A stretch of 64,000 nt of DNA from Rhyacichthys aspro. Taxonomy: Eukaryota > Chordata > Actinopteri > Gobiiformes > Rhyacichthyidae. Position numbers and translations under genes: made by a program. Below the pieces are notes generated by a model. The model made no database searches. It had not been told where the DNA came from and saw nothing but the letters and a program-made list of their open reading frames with translations. The DNA lies in contig CM072158.1 in assembly GCA_036850595.1 (NCBI GenBank), positions 16,073,422 through 16,137,421 of the forward strand, in the 5' to 3' direction. Positions 1 through 10,815 of the stretch are shown here, piece after piece; positions within the stretch are counted from its first letter, which is position 1; every line of letters begins with the position of its first letter.

Positions 1-2832
1 GGGAGATGAGATGAGTTGAGACAAGATCAGAACCCAAGTTTTGAGCGTCGGAAAGATGACAAGCTTTTAAATATCAAACAATGTTAAAAAATGTTTATTA
101 TTTAGGGAAAGCAGAGATCTCCTGTTCATTTTATTATAAGATGCTCTTTCATTTAATCAATTTTAGATTTATTTTACATTTGTGTTTGGAATAACTAGAG
201 TAAAATCTGTGTGTATTGCACATTCAGACCTCAATACCAGCCATAACAGGTTAGTACTAGTTTATTTTCTTCAGGAAAAAAAAAAAAACATTGAAAAAGC
301 ATTACCCTTTATATTTTAGTGACTAAATCTATTGTAGATATGACTAAATTCTTATGATATTTAGTTGAATAAAACTAATAAGGATTAGATGACTAAATAA
401 TGACTAAAAGAAGACTTGAAATTTGATTGAAATTTGCTGTCAAAATGAACACTGCTCAAGATTGCATGTGTGTTTGGTTGACTCATCAGATGCAAGGGGG
501 TTTCTTGCCTACCAGGCTTGTGCACTTTAGCGCTAGCAGTTGTTCCTTTGTATAATCAATGCTGTGATTATACATGTCTTCTGATGTGGTCTCTATAGAT
601 CTTCACATCGGCAGAGAATTTAAAGGATCCCAACAGCTCGCTAGAACAAAGATAAGTATAAAACTCTAAAAGAAAATTCAACAAAAATAAACTATCCAAC
701 AAGAAAACAAACGCAACAAATGGGCACATATATACATTTTCTACCTTAGCTTGGTGTTTTAAATATGTTTTGTATATTACGCAAAACTGAACAGATAAGA
801 AGCGCTATTGCATATCCATTCATGTTGGTAAAAGAAGAAAAAAATGTAATAAAGTGTGAAAGATAGAAAATGTGATAAAAGTAGGTGAAATAAGATTTTT
901 AAAAGGGTTCACTGTGCAAAGCTTCTCAATTTGCAGCTGAAATGAGCTGTTGGATGAAGTCCCGCTTAGTTGCTCATACCTTGCACACTGGAGCTCAGCG
1001 GGGGCCGTTTGTGGAGTCGGATATTGTTAGACATATATTCAGCCTGTTCTGTTGTTAGGACGTGAAAATGAAGTCTAGGTGTCGGCAGCTTGCTGAGTAA
1101 AGCACAGTCAGCTGAGCAGAGCCGGAAATCCATGTGCCTCTAACAACGACCCAACGTTCTGCTCAGACGCAGTGTAAAAAGAGCAGAGAAGTGGAACTGA
1201 GGGGCAGATATGTATTATTCACACAAAGCCTCTTAACCCGACAGACATCTCCGCTCTATAGAGAAGAGGGGAAGTCACATGACCTCTGAGACCCGACAGT
1301 GGCTTTAGGATTAAGTTAAGAAGTGACGAGTGGCTCCAGCAGAACCTTATCAACAACAAAGAGTCTTCATTGAGGTTTATGTAAAATGGACAACCTTTGA
1401 TTTGTTCAGAATAAAAGAAGTGCACTGTCTAATTTTGTAGTAACACATTGAAACGAAACAAACACAGACGTTTAAAGAGATGTCTGACCATAGTGGACAA
1501 ACTGAGCCCAGAACAATACAATCTCTAAATCATCTGCTACCTATTATGATGAGACTTGTTCAGAGGCAATAGCATGTCCCTGCAGAGCTACCGTAGACGC
1601 TCTCAGGCTGTAGAAAGGAAGGGTTTAAGGCGTGGAATTGCAATCTGAAGAATCAAAAGATGCTGTCCACTGATTCTTAAAAAAATGGGACAAAATAGCA
1701 TCACAATTTTGAAAAATGAAAACTGAGAACCCAAATAAATTAAAGTATATATACAGGTTTACCATATGAGTACCTTTTAAGATCTGTTTTGATACAACCT
1801 CCCAAATTTCTTTTTTTTTTTCTCAAGCAAAATATGCTTTTTGCCTTGTCAACACCATCTGAAACAAAAAAACGCAAATATTTCTAAATTCTGTTTCTGT
1901 AAGTTTCTATTTTAATTCTGTCTAAATAAAATCGAATAACAACAACTCACTAAAACTTGTGTTCCCCAATGCTCATAGAAACAACTTTTTAAAAAAAATA
2001 TTTGTATATTTAAAATTTAATTCACAAAAGTCTGTTTGTCCATGTTTGTTAATTAAAGAGCTGAATGTAATTTACACTTTAGCATCAAAAGTGATACACT
2101 TTAAAGAAAGCACTTCAACTTTTGTAAATTGTAAACTTTGCAAATGTGTCTTAAAATGCAACCAAGGGCCTAAATCCTGCTGAAAATCCCACCAAGCGCC
2201 AAAACCCAGCAGAAAACCACTACAAACATAAAAATAGTATACACAAGGATGAAAAAAGATCCCTTTAGGCTCCTTCCACTGATATTGCCTGTAATTCATA
2301 CTACTTCCTTCCATTTTAAGATAAAGATGACTCCACGTCACACTCTTTTTAAGATGCAGCGAGATGTAAGGAAAAAGGGAGTGGGCTATCTACAACTAAA
2401 AGGGGACATGAAAGTAGCTCACAGCAAAAAGAAATGCACGAATAACCCACCTCTGGACACAGCTGGACATATCAGAGCCCTGCCCATTATAGATAAAGAG
2501 TCAAAATGAAAAAGCGGAAGATGAATGTATGATCTCTAACTACGAAACACTACAGAAAAAGCAATAAGAGGCAGTGCTCTATTTTGGATGAGTTGAGATG
2601 TAACGATGACAGGGGTTTCTCAGAAATGAAAAATAGGCATCAAAGGAGTCCACAGTAACATACAAAGAATACAGGTAATACAATTTGATTTGAGCTGGAA
2701 TGGACATACCATTTGATGCTTGTGGATGCTACTGGGAAAATATATAACCAATCAAAGAATCTCACAAAGTTTGCCCTATTTTAGGTACTTTTTTAAGTAG
2801 GGATTTCACCAGGATTTCTTTTCTTTTTTGTG
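1..2832. other. Gene-free AT-rich sequence
   Basis: No coding region is supported. The open frames here are short (68 codons at 1219-1425 minus, 89 at 2072-2341 minus, 86 at 2249-2509 plus), overlap each other on opposite strands and have no recognisable domain. There are short A and T runs, for example near 278-289 and 1811-1820. A slightly GC-richer patch at about 950-1340 has no identifiable content. Confidence 0.6.
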
Positions 2833-2922
2833 ATTTTTTTGGGCCTTTTTGCTTTATTTGATATAAATAGTATATAGACAGGAAACAGGGTGAAAGAAAG
2901 GGGAATAATATTGGGCAAAGGG
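2833..2922 (-). repeat. 3' tail fragment of a tRNA-derived SINE
   Basis: Read on the minus strand this contains the order TTTGCCC, then a pyrimidine-rich stretch, CCTGTTTCCTGTCTAT, and AATAAAGCAAAAAGGCCC near the end. The first three parts match the body of the SINE copy at 19718-19846, and the AATAAAG plus GGCC ending is typical of that fish SINE type. The tRNA-related head with A and B boxes is missing, so this is a truncated tail. Family assignment is by recognition and by comparison within the window. Confidence 0.5.
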
Positions 2923-3000
2923 ATATATTAAAAGTCTAATTAAGTAACCAAGTTTACAGAGCAAAATGTAAAGGTCTAACATTCTTTGTAAATTTGATGT

Positions 3001-3066
3001 TTTTGGTGAGAAGTGGCTCTTTGGCGCCAAAAGGCTGCCGAGCCCTAGTCTTATAATCCTAAACCG
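3001..3066 (-). mobile_element. Possible end of a hAT-like DNA element
   Basis: On the minus strand the block reads TAGGGCTCGGCAGCC followed by GGCGCCAAAGAGCCA. This resembles the GGGTCGGCA...AGAGCC start seen in some vertebrate hAT-type elements. No opposite end or target duplication was found, so it is at best a fragment. The same bases lie in a short open frame (2854-3078 minus), which is not considered real. Confidence 0.25.
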
Positions 3067-3689
3067 GTGGGCGCTCAATGTTGTGGCCTTATTTTAGCAG
3101 AAATTTCTACACATTCGAGCTGACTACCTGCTGCTCACTGCTGTAGCTGTTTCTACCACCTACACTTTAAATAAATCTTGTGTTTCAATACGTAGGCAGC
3201 GGCAAATGCCTTCTACAAACAATCCCCACACAAACAACACGTGTCTTCGTCACGGTGCACAGCGTCTGGATGTGTGTGATAATGAGCGCTGGGGAAACAG
3301 GTGAGCTTGAAGTACACACTACAGCCGTCATAAATGTCGCAAGGAAGCCAGCCAAAGTCACTTTCCTCATCTGTGGGGAATATTCACAGTTCCCAGCAAG
3401 TCTAGTACTGACAGTGAAATGAGGAGTTGTCAGATTAACAGGTTCAAATCCACTTCTTTCTAAACTCTTGGGATATTGTGCCAACTGTAACCTGAACTCT
3501 GAGGGCCATATGCAAAAAACTTCTTTTTGGTGTTGTTATGATTTGGTTTTGAGTGTATGTTTTCTTTTTGTAATGAAGAAAATGGTGGATATATTACATG
3601 AACTCCTTAAGAATAATATACCAAAGTACAATTTACAATGACATATAACCAGAATATACTCGGAAGTTTCGTGTATTAAAACATAATTG

Positions 3690-4240
3690 TAAGTTATCGT
3701 TCACCCACAACATCACCATAGTAACCTTTCCTGCTTCTGTCATTAAAAGAACAAATTTTCCACTGCAAAATAATACTAAAATATTACAATTAAACCATAG
3801 TTTAGAGCTTACTTGAATCTTTAGCTTAGATTGTAGCAATCCTGTAATGATCTCAGTCTTATTAAACATTACATTGAAGTATTGCCAATATTTATTTAAT
3901 TTTCTGCCCTTTTCTTCTTTTTATTTTCTTTGCAACATGATAACCAATTTCTCCATATTACAGGGAAACAGTCCTTATTGATGTCAGTGTTGACCAATGT
4001 GAGCACTCCTTTTTCCGAGAATTGAATATGTGATTGGCCAAACTCCAGCTAAGGGCTGATCATTCTCATTGAAAATCCTTATTTATGAAGCTAAGATGAC
4101 TTCTTAAGGTCTCATTTTTTGTTTTTACAGATGATTCCTATTACAATAAGCTGTTAGGTGGTTAAACTTAAATGCAAGAGCAAAAAAAAAACAACGACAA
4201 ATCAGGTAATCCCTGTTTAAAGGTGCATGTCAGGCTTTTT
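3690..4240 (+). repeat. Family 1 interspersed repeat, copy A
   Basis: This is one of five related blocks in the window (also 7142-7600, 22510-23080, 28516-28750, 32626-33045). Shared landmarks in order are CCTTTCCTGCTTCT, a run of A with CCACTGCAAAAT, TTTAGAGCTTAC, GTAGCAATCCTGTAAT, TTGACCAATG, GTGATTGGCCAAA, CTGATCATTCTCA, CTTAAGGTCTCATTTTTT, CAGATGATTCCT, and GGTAATCCCTGTTTAA at the right end. There is no coding capacity. The class is not known; a non-autonomous DNA transposon is possible because two ends seem to begin TTAAAG. Confidence 0.6.
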
Positions 4241-4310
4241 GTTGACATCTAGCGATATTGCAGATTGGGTTCCTCCTACTCCTTTCATCAGCTACGGTAG
4301 CCCTTAAGGG
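4225..4310 (+). repeat. Possible fragment of a common fish interspersed repeat
   Basis: The stretch has GACATCTAGCGATATTGCAG, a C/T-rich middle and CTACGGTAGCCC. This order recalls a widespread fish repeat with a TCTAGTGG...TTGCAGATTGC start and a CTACGGTGGCC end. Only this one weak copy is seen here. Its left edge abuts or overlaps the end of family 1 copy A. Confidence 0.3.
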
Positions 4311-5968
4311 ACATGCTGTTGTCTGTGAACAAACCCAGTAGAAATTGTCAAATGATGAGTTCTCTTTAAAATGAAGAAACTAAATCCATATATTCTGCAA
4401 AATTATGCAAAATTGTGTTATCAAAAAGAAACTTCTAGCAGTGTTCTGTTTGTCTGTTTTTGGGTCTGTTTTTGGTATATAAGGAGAAACATTTCTTGCT
4501 CATCTATGGAAATATAAAGAAGCATTCATACAATAAAGTCAAGGAGTCAAGGAGCAAACATCATGACGTAATAGTTCAGCAGTTGTTCATAAACGGCAAA
4601 AAGAATGTGCTTTCCTCCAGCGGTGCTCAGTTTGTTCGTTCTGGGGTCAGTTTGTCCAGTACCAGATGTAAACTGTTTATTTTAATGTAATCAAACGCTA
4701 CTGAAGTAACAATCCATCTTTAATGTCTTTCATTTTTCTTTACCGCTTTTGGAGTTTTAATCATGTCTCAATGATTAACAACGAGAAAATGAATAAATAT
4801 TACTTCCCTAGCTTATGCAAACACATGACCCGAACCATAGGGACCACCAGTCAGTGCAAAGGTACTACTTCACTCTGTGGGGGCTCTCATGCTGCGTTTG
4901 ACTTTAAATCACACAGCAGTCCTCCTCCCCATTCCCTTTTAATTCTCCCACTCTGAACTTTTGCCTTGTGACAAATGAACACGGCAATGAGGAAAGGCTT
5001 TCACAAAAGTATAAGTTACTGTGGGTGAAGGCCTTAAAACAATAGGCCATTAGCATAGTTTCCCTCTATCCATCAGTGGAGTGTGGCAGCAGTTGGCAGC
5101 CATTCATCACATCCATGCCACTGAGCAAACAGGCCCCGGGCCCCGCACTGCTTATAAAGAGATGTATGAATACTACATGAACACGCAAGTTAAGATAAAG
5201 ACAACCCAATTCAACTGTGACCGCCAAGATAAATGTGTTCACACTAAACACTGACAATTTGACTGATCGTTTTAATACGAGAAGTGCATAAGAGATGTGT
5301 GGGGCTTAGCGTAGCCTGTTTATTTTCATGAACTGTGAGTATGATATGAATTATTACAGCTAAAGGCAGCACAAGGCCTTTTCAGAGTTACTTTAATGCA
5401 CAGCTAAACCCATCTATTACCACCACAAATGCATATCCGCAAAGCATAAACCCAACATGATCTGACCTTTTGTCATGCCTTGTCTGACATCCTGCATTCC
5501 TAGGTTACATTTGCTAACTTAGAAAAAGTTCACTGAAAATATGGTAATGAATTCCTCATTTGCAACTTTTATTTTGGTTCATGTAAAGGGTAGAATGCAG
5601 TGTACGTAAAACAACTGAAAATAAATAAAAACATCTCACAGCTATGTCCTAGAAAAACAGCTGAACCTTGGCATATATATTTAAAAGACTGTGAATATTA
5701 CACCCACTCCACTGCAGTGACTACACAAAGAAAAAGGCAATGAAAGAGCTTTAAACTATTGCAACTATCTAAACATTGCCTTTATATTAGAAAAACAAAA
5801 ATGCTAAAACTGTTGCTGTACTTCCTGTGTGTCGCCAGCAGCCAATAGCTTTCTGGAAAGTCAATCATTTTCAGTGACAACATTATGACAATTTACAAAA
5901 CAGTCTAAAGGGTGGGCTTATTAAAAGAAAACACCTTTGGCTGTGTTGAAAAGTTTGAGAACGCTATA
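4311..5968. other. Gene-free sequence
   Basis: No coding region, RNA gene or clear repeat is seen. Open frames of 76 and 77 codons (4460-4690 and 4723-4956 plus) and 63 codons (5066-5257 minus) have no recognisable motif. A small GC-richer patch at 5080-5150 has no identified role. Confidence 0.55.
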
Positions 5969-6567
5969 CAGTGGTCCCTCGCTATAACGCGGTTCACCTT
6001 TCATGGCCTCGCTGTTTTGCAAATTTTTTTTTAGTACAATTTTGCATGCTTTTTTTTTTTTTTTTTTTTTAACAACGTATGAATGTGCATTGTGTTCTGC
6101 GTCCTGATTGGCTAAGGGAGAACTCACACATTGTGTTCTGCGTCCTGATTGGCTAAGGGACTGTAGACCATTGTCAATCAATCTCCTCCGTGCCGTGTCT
6201 CCTGTACAGTACAGAATGTGTTCGTCTCACCAAATTTACATAAATGTTCGATCACTAGCTGCAAGTTTTCTCCCCGACAAAACCCACAATGTCGACGAAA
6301 CGTTCTGCACCGTAAAAGACACCTGCGGTCGCACCCAAAAGACAGAGGAAGATGCTAAGTTTTGAACTTTGAGAGTGTTTAAACAAGAGAGAAATGTGAG
6401 AAAATGTTAATGCCTGTCTGAGAAAAGTGTATAAAGTGTGTGGTGAGAGTTTTACAGCCTTAAAACATGTATAATAATTGTAAAAAATAAAGCTGACTAC
6501 TTCGTGGATTTCACCTATTGCGGGTTATTTTTAGAACGTAACCCCCGCGATAAATGAGGGACCACTG
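5969..6567 (+). mobile_element. Deleted pogo/Tigger-like DNA transposon
   Basis: The element begins CAGTGGTCCCTCG and ends CGAGGGACCACTG in degenerate form (actual end TGAGGGACCACTG), giving a perfect 12-bp terminal inverted repeat, and sits between TA dinucleotides at 5967-5968 and 6568-6569, as expected for Tc1/mariner-pogo elements. Inside are a T21 run (6050-6070) and a 32-bp direct repeat (6088-6119 and 6129-6160). An ATG at 6289 opens a nine-codon stub (MSTKRSAP then stop) that may be the remnant of the transposase start. A polyadenylation-type AATAAA follows at about 6486. At 599 bp with no transposase body it is non-autonomous. Calling it Tigger-like rests on the end sequence and TA target. 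Confidence 0.8.
6088..6160 (+). repeat. Tandem duplication inside the Tigger-like element
   Basis: Two identical 32-bp copies (6088-6119 and 6129-6160), each containing TCCTGATTGGCTAAGGGA, lie at a period of 41 bp with 9 bp between them. Each carries an ATTGG (reverse CCAAT) pentamer. In the intact family this probably belongs to the 5' untranslated region; the duplication may be family-wide or private to this copy. Confidence 0.7.
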
Positions 6568-7141
6568 TAGTACAAAAACAAATCCAAAAGGCAACAAAAT
6601 CTTCTCATTTTGTCTGGAAGTCATTGCGTCTTTGGAGCTCAGGGCTTGTGGGTTAAGAGTCAATGAGAACTAACCACAACAGTAGCCCAAGACTCCATCT
6701 AGTGATAGAAAGTGCATTGCCTTTTTTTGTTTTCAGATCAAATATGTTTTGTGGCTGATATGACGGTATTATCATTTAGTCCTCTCCAATTTAGGTTAGA
6801 AAACACTGCATCACATAGCTGCGAGAAAAAGAGAAGTATTCCTGACAGTATGAAGGTACGGAGAGTTATTTGTGCATTTGTTGGAGTCAGATAAAGTGTA
6901 AACATGAGGTGGAACTTCCTGCAAGAAATACTTAAGATATATTTTTTATAAGCGTTCAACAGTTGTGTGTATTGTGAGTACAATCAGACTGCTCGAGTTG
7001 GTTTGTGCAAAACTGTTCAAATGTACTCAGGTTAACATTTCACAATTCGATCTGATCACCTGTTCACATCTGGTACCTACAACACTGTAAATCATCTGTT
7101 TATACTGGTAATACAATACAATGGCTGTTAGTTCTACGCTC
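6568..7141. other. Gene-free sequence
   Basis: Unique-looking AT-rich DNA between the Tigger-like element and family 1 copy B. Short frames at 6712-6894 plus and 6738-6983 minus overlap on opposite strands and have no recognisable features. Confidence 0.55.
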
Positions 7142-7600
7142 TTAAAGCTCCAGTACCTGATTTTGTTTTTGTCATCCCAGTCTCAGCCCCTCCACTCTCC
7201 CCCAACAGAGGTAACTTTTCCTGCTTCTTTTATTTAAAAAAAAAAAAAGTCAAACTGGACCAATTTTCCTCCACAAAAAACAACATTTATCAATGTTTAA
7301 TTTGCTGCCCATTTCTCAAATTTAATCTTTTTTGAGCTGTTTTGCCATGAAATAAGACATATTTTGAAACGACATAACCCATTTCCTCCACTAACGACCA
7401 ATGGGAGCGCCCCTTTTTACCGGAAACGAGCTATGATTGGCCAAAATCTCACTGTGGGCTGATCATTCTCATCTATTAAAATCCTTAATCCTTAATCCTC
7501 AATTGTAAAGTCTAGATCACGTCTTAAGGTTTCATTTTTTCACAGATGATTTAGGTGATTTAACTGTCACTAACGCAATGATAAAAAAAAACAAAACAAA
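7142..7600 (+). repeat. Family 1 interspersed repeat, copy B
   Basis: Starts with TTAAAGCTCCAGTACCTG and carries the family landmarks CTTTTCCTGCTTCTTTTATT, GGACCAATTTTCC, TTTAATTTGCTGCCCATTTC, GACCAATGGGAGC, TGATTGGCCAAAATC, GGGCTGATCATTCTCAT and GTCTTAAGGTTTCATTTTTT. Compared with copy C it lacks the block from TTTAGAGCTTACC to GTAGCAATCC, an internal deletion. It also has a small tandem CCTTAAT duplication near 7487. No coding capacity. Confidence 0.6.
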
Positions 7601-7779
7601 AAAAACCCCATTTCCTCTGGTGTATTTCTTGTGGCTGCCTATTTCTCTGTTGAAAGTGGGACTCTGAGGAACAGACTGGAGCAACTTGTCCATTAAGCTC
7701 ACTGTGGCCAGATTCAAAATTAACTTTAATGGTCCTTCTTCACTTTGAATACTAACAAGGGTGTCTTAACCGAGGGCCG

Positions 7780-8520
7780 CTGGGGCTCCCCCTCTGTGTG
7801 TTTGTCTATTCTTATCTATTTACTCCAGCACAGAGGAGCTAATGTGTGGCTAGCTGACAGACAGCCTCTATAAGAGTGGGTCCGCTGAGGCCTCTCTTTC
7901 ACAGTCTCACACATCCCTCTTTCCCGCTGAGCCGCTCTCCATAAACGCCAATTAGCACAAATTCAAAGCCAATTAGAGGCGCTTTGTGCTCGGTAAATCT
8001 GATTATTAAAAGCTATGTAGATGTTCATCAGGCGGCGTATAGTGCCCAGGCTGCAGGAATTTGCTTCACTGTCCTTCTCAATATGACATCTGCGTAAGGC
8101 AATCAACACGATGCATCGCTTTTTCGAGTCTCGGCCGCCGACGCACACACACCGCAGACATTTTTATGACTCTTAGGTGCAATATTTCCCGCATTTGCAT
8201 AATGATGTCCCCTGTTTGTTATATACCCGTGCATCCATCTCACTAAGGCCCATTGAACAAGCAGTGGATTTGTACAAAATTACAATGCAAATAGAAAGTA
8301 ATACTGTTGCACCGGCGGCGATGGGCCAATAAACTACCTGACCCCCCTTTCTGTCTGCACCCAGAGGCAATATGCAGCCAAGTCGCACACCTACAAACCC
8401 ACGAGGTGTCATCCATCAAACTTCTTAAATCAGGTTTTCTCCGAATGAGCCTGTGAGCGAGACGCAAAACAATCTGCAAACTGGAAGTTCAACTAGATTT
8501 GGGCCCGAGCTGCCGATACA
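7780..8520. promoter_or_regulatory. Candidate noncoding regulatory block with twin homeodomain-type sites
   Basis: This stretch is GC-richer and more complex than its surroundings and contains no repeat-family landmark. GCCAATTAG occurs twice, at 7947-7955 and 7968-7976, exactly 21 bp apart; CAATTA is the reverse of the homeodomain core TAATTG. A further GATTATTAAAAG follows at about 8000. Short frames on both strands (7963-8148 minus, 8061-8246 plus, 8173-8412 minus, 8243-8479 minus) overlap each other, which suggests chance openness in GC-richer DNA rather than coding. Regulatory function is inference. Confidence 0.35.
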
Positions 8521-8949
8521 GAGGGTAGCACATTACAACAGTGCAATAGTAACTCCTGTCAAATTGGGATCCAAAAATATATCACTGGAGCTTCGTTAAG
8601 GGGATACTCTGGATGTTCTGAGGCAGGTTTATATGGGATAGATAGATTACTTGTGTTAGATTCTGGACCAGTTGTGCAGAAAGATGGGTTTGGCAAATGG
8701 CAACTGACTGACTATGTGTGTTCTGTCAGTGATTGAAAAAAGAATATTACCAAGCCGCTCTATTTATATTGAGATTGAGGCTTCACCTGGCCTGACCTGC
8801 CACATTCACTTTCTTAGCAAAGTCTACTGGTTCTGGAAGCTCACCTATTGAGCCTGTCTTCCACCAGAGCTTAACAACAGCCACAATATCAACCAACTAT
8901 AATTGTTTATCTAAAACAGGCAGTGACTCATAAAAAAGGGAAGCTAGCC

Positions 8950-9112
8950 TCATTGTTGCATTCCTCTGATTGGTTTAATCTGCATCTGTTTGTCCCGCCC
9001 CCTGGAAATCAAATTCAGATCGACCAAACTAATTCTTTGTCCAGAACAGAAAAAGGATCAGGATGGCTGGCCAGGCTAGGCTTCACCAGCTAAAGGCTAA
9101 GACCTATAAGTA
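8950..9112 (+). repeat. Family 2 interspersed repeat copy
   Basis: Shares ordered landmarks with blocks at 14518-14670, 39608-40082, 53420-53555 and, inverted, 50741-50890: a CTGATTGG(T) near the left, CTGGAAATCAA, a GACCA-ACTAATTCTTT segment, an A-rich AGAACAGAAAAAGGAT and GGATGGCTGGCCAGGCTA. It continues with CACCAGCTAAAGGCTA, which recurs at about 52328. No coding capacity; class unknown. Confidence 0.55.
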
Positions 9113-10004
9113 AAGGGATGCTTAGGACTTTCTTATTTTGGCTTTCACAGAACGACAAATAACACATGGAGTATGGCTTTAGGACCTCTGCGTCCTCATC
9201 AAAGACTGTTAAAGAGTTGCCAAATAAGCAAAAAAAAGCATGTTAAATAAGTAACACACTTGGGATTTTTACTGTATCGCTATTGGAAGCCAACATACAT
9301 AACTATCAGTAGAATATTGACTGAACAAATAAACAATATATTACACTTTTTCCTCCACCACTTTAGCTTACATTTTAGTATCTTTAACATGTGGTTACAA
9401 AGATGGTCTGTTATAAAGAAACATCCAGTAGGACTTTGCTGGTGATTGGTTCACCATCTGCCCAAGACCTCATCTGGTAATTTAATCAAATCAGAGCAAC
9501 ACCATGTTGTTTACACGGTAACAGAATAATAGTCGCTTCATCATCAAACCTAAAACTATAAGTGCCACTACTGCCAACTCATTCCATTAAATTAGCAGTG
9601 GTTAGGTCCAAGTCACAGCTTTGAGAAGGTCACGATGAATTTCAGGGAACTCTCGGATCTCATGAAAATCCAGCTATTGATATGTGTTAACTACAGTTAT
9701 ATCTTAATTATTTCTAAGTCTTGACTAAAGAATCTAAAGGTTTTTGAAGGTAATTCCAGTGCATCTTAAAGTAAAGCTGTAACATCAAGTTTCCTTCAGA
9801 GGAGCTGTGGTCATGCAAGGACATCCTTTTTAGACAAAGTATTATTTATCCTGTGAATATTTGGAACAGCAACTCTATAATGTATTCACAGTCCAATTAA
9901 GATGCATATCCAAGAGTTGTATTGTTAATGCAATGCTGTTACAGTTAAGATAATGCTTGATCAAATGCTGCAAAAATAAGAACAAGTTTGATTAGACACA
10001 GAGA
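9113..10004. other. Gene-free sequence
   Basis: AT-rich unique-looking DNA. One 61-codon frame at 9260-9445 plus has no motif. No repeat or RNA structure was recognised. Confidence 0.5.
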
Positions 10005-10330
10005 ATGGCTGCCTCCTCATGAAATATTAATGGGGTTGTTCTGTCTATGTCCCCTCATTGCAGTTGAATATCAACTTGCACTCGGGCCATGATAGTTTAC
10101 ACCACAGGACCCGCTCTTTCCTCCCGCGGCATTTCAAATGAGATTAAGTGTAAGATAAATTCGAGCGGCTCCATAACGAATGCACTGTGACAAATGCTGA
10201 CTCAGGAGGCCACAAGCAAATGGGGACAAAATTCACCAGAGCGGATCAAACCTTACACTGCCCCTTTTTATTAGAGCTTACTCTCTCTGAGACAGCACAT
10301 TAGAATGAGAACGCTTATGCCACTGAACAG
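10005..10330. promoter_or_regulatory. Candidate conserved noncoding block
   Basis: A repeat-free stretch of higher complexity and moderate GC with CpG sites (CCCGCGGCATTTC near 10123) set in AT-rich DNA. It has no open frame worth noting. It includes ATGAAATATTAATGGGG near 10019 and CATTTCAAATGAGATTAAG near 10130. This composition is typical of ancient vertebrate noncoding elements, but conservation cannot be seen from one sequence. Confidence 0.25.
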
Positions 10331-10815
10331 CACAACGACTTTTAACTTTGTTTTGTCCCATGTTGTCATTTTTGAAAATAGAAAAAAGACTAATGTAGAC
10401 CATCAATGGTATCACAAACAATGGCATCACTCAGTGAAGTCAATGGCTCAGTAGTATCGCACATTTAGATGGTATTTTGTTTCCCTCTAAATAGAGCACA
10501 TTGTTGTTATTATTTTATTTAGAGTGTGTTTTGAAAATGTAAAGATAAAAAAATGACATAATAATAAATTGCATTAAATCTAATATGACATAATTAACCG
10601 ACACATTTTAGTTTACAATTCTGCATTACTGATTTAGATTTGATTCACCCCCCCCCCCATTTTGCACACATAATTTCCAATTCTTAAAAAAAGTATTCAT
10701 GCAAATAATGTTAGACAAAAAAAGTAAAAAAACAACAACAAAATAAATGTGAACATGACATTTTATAAATAACACTTTGACACTATATGGAATTTGAAAA
10801 CACTAAGAGCATAAC
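10331..10815. repeat. AT-rich low-complexity stretch with a C11 run
   Basis: Dominated by A/T tracts, with an 11-base C run at 10648-10658 and A runs near 10685 and 10720-10740. No gene is seen. Confidence 0.5.
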
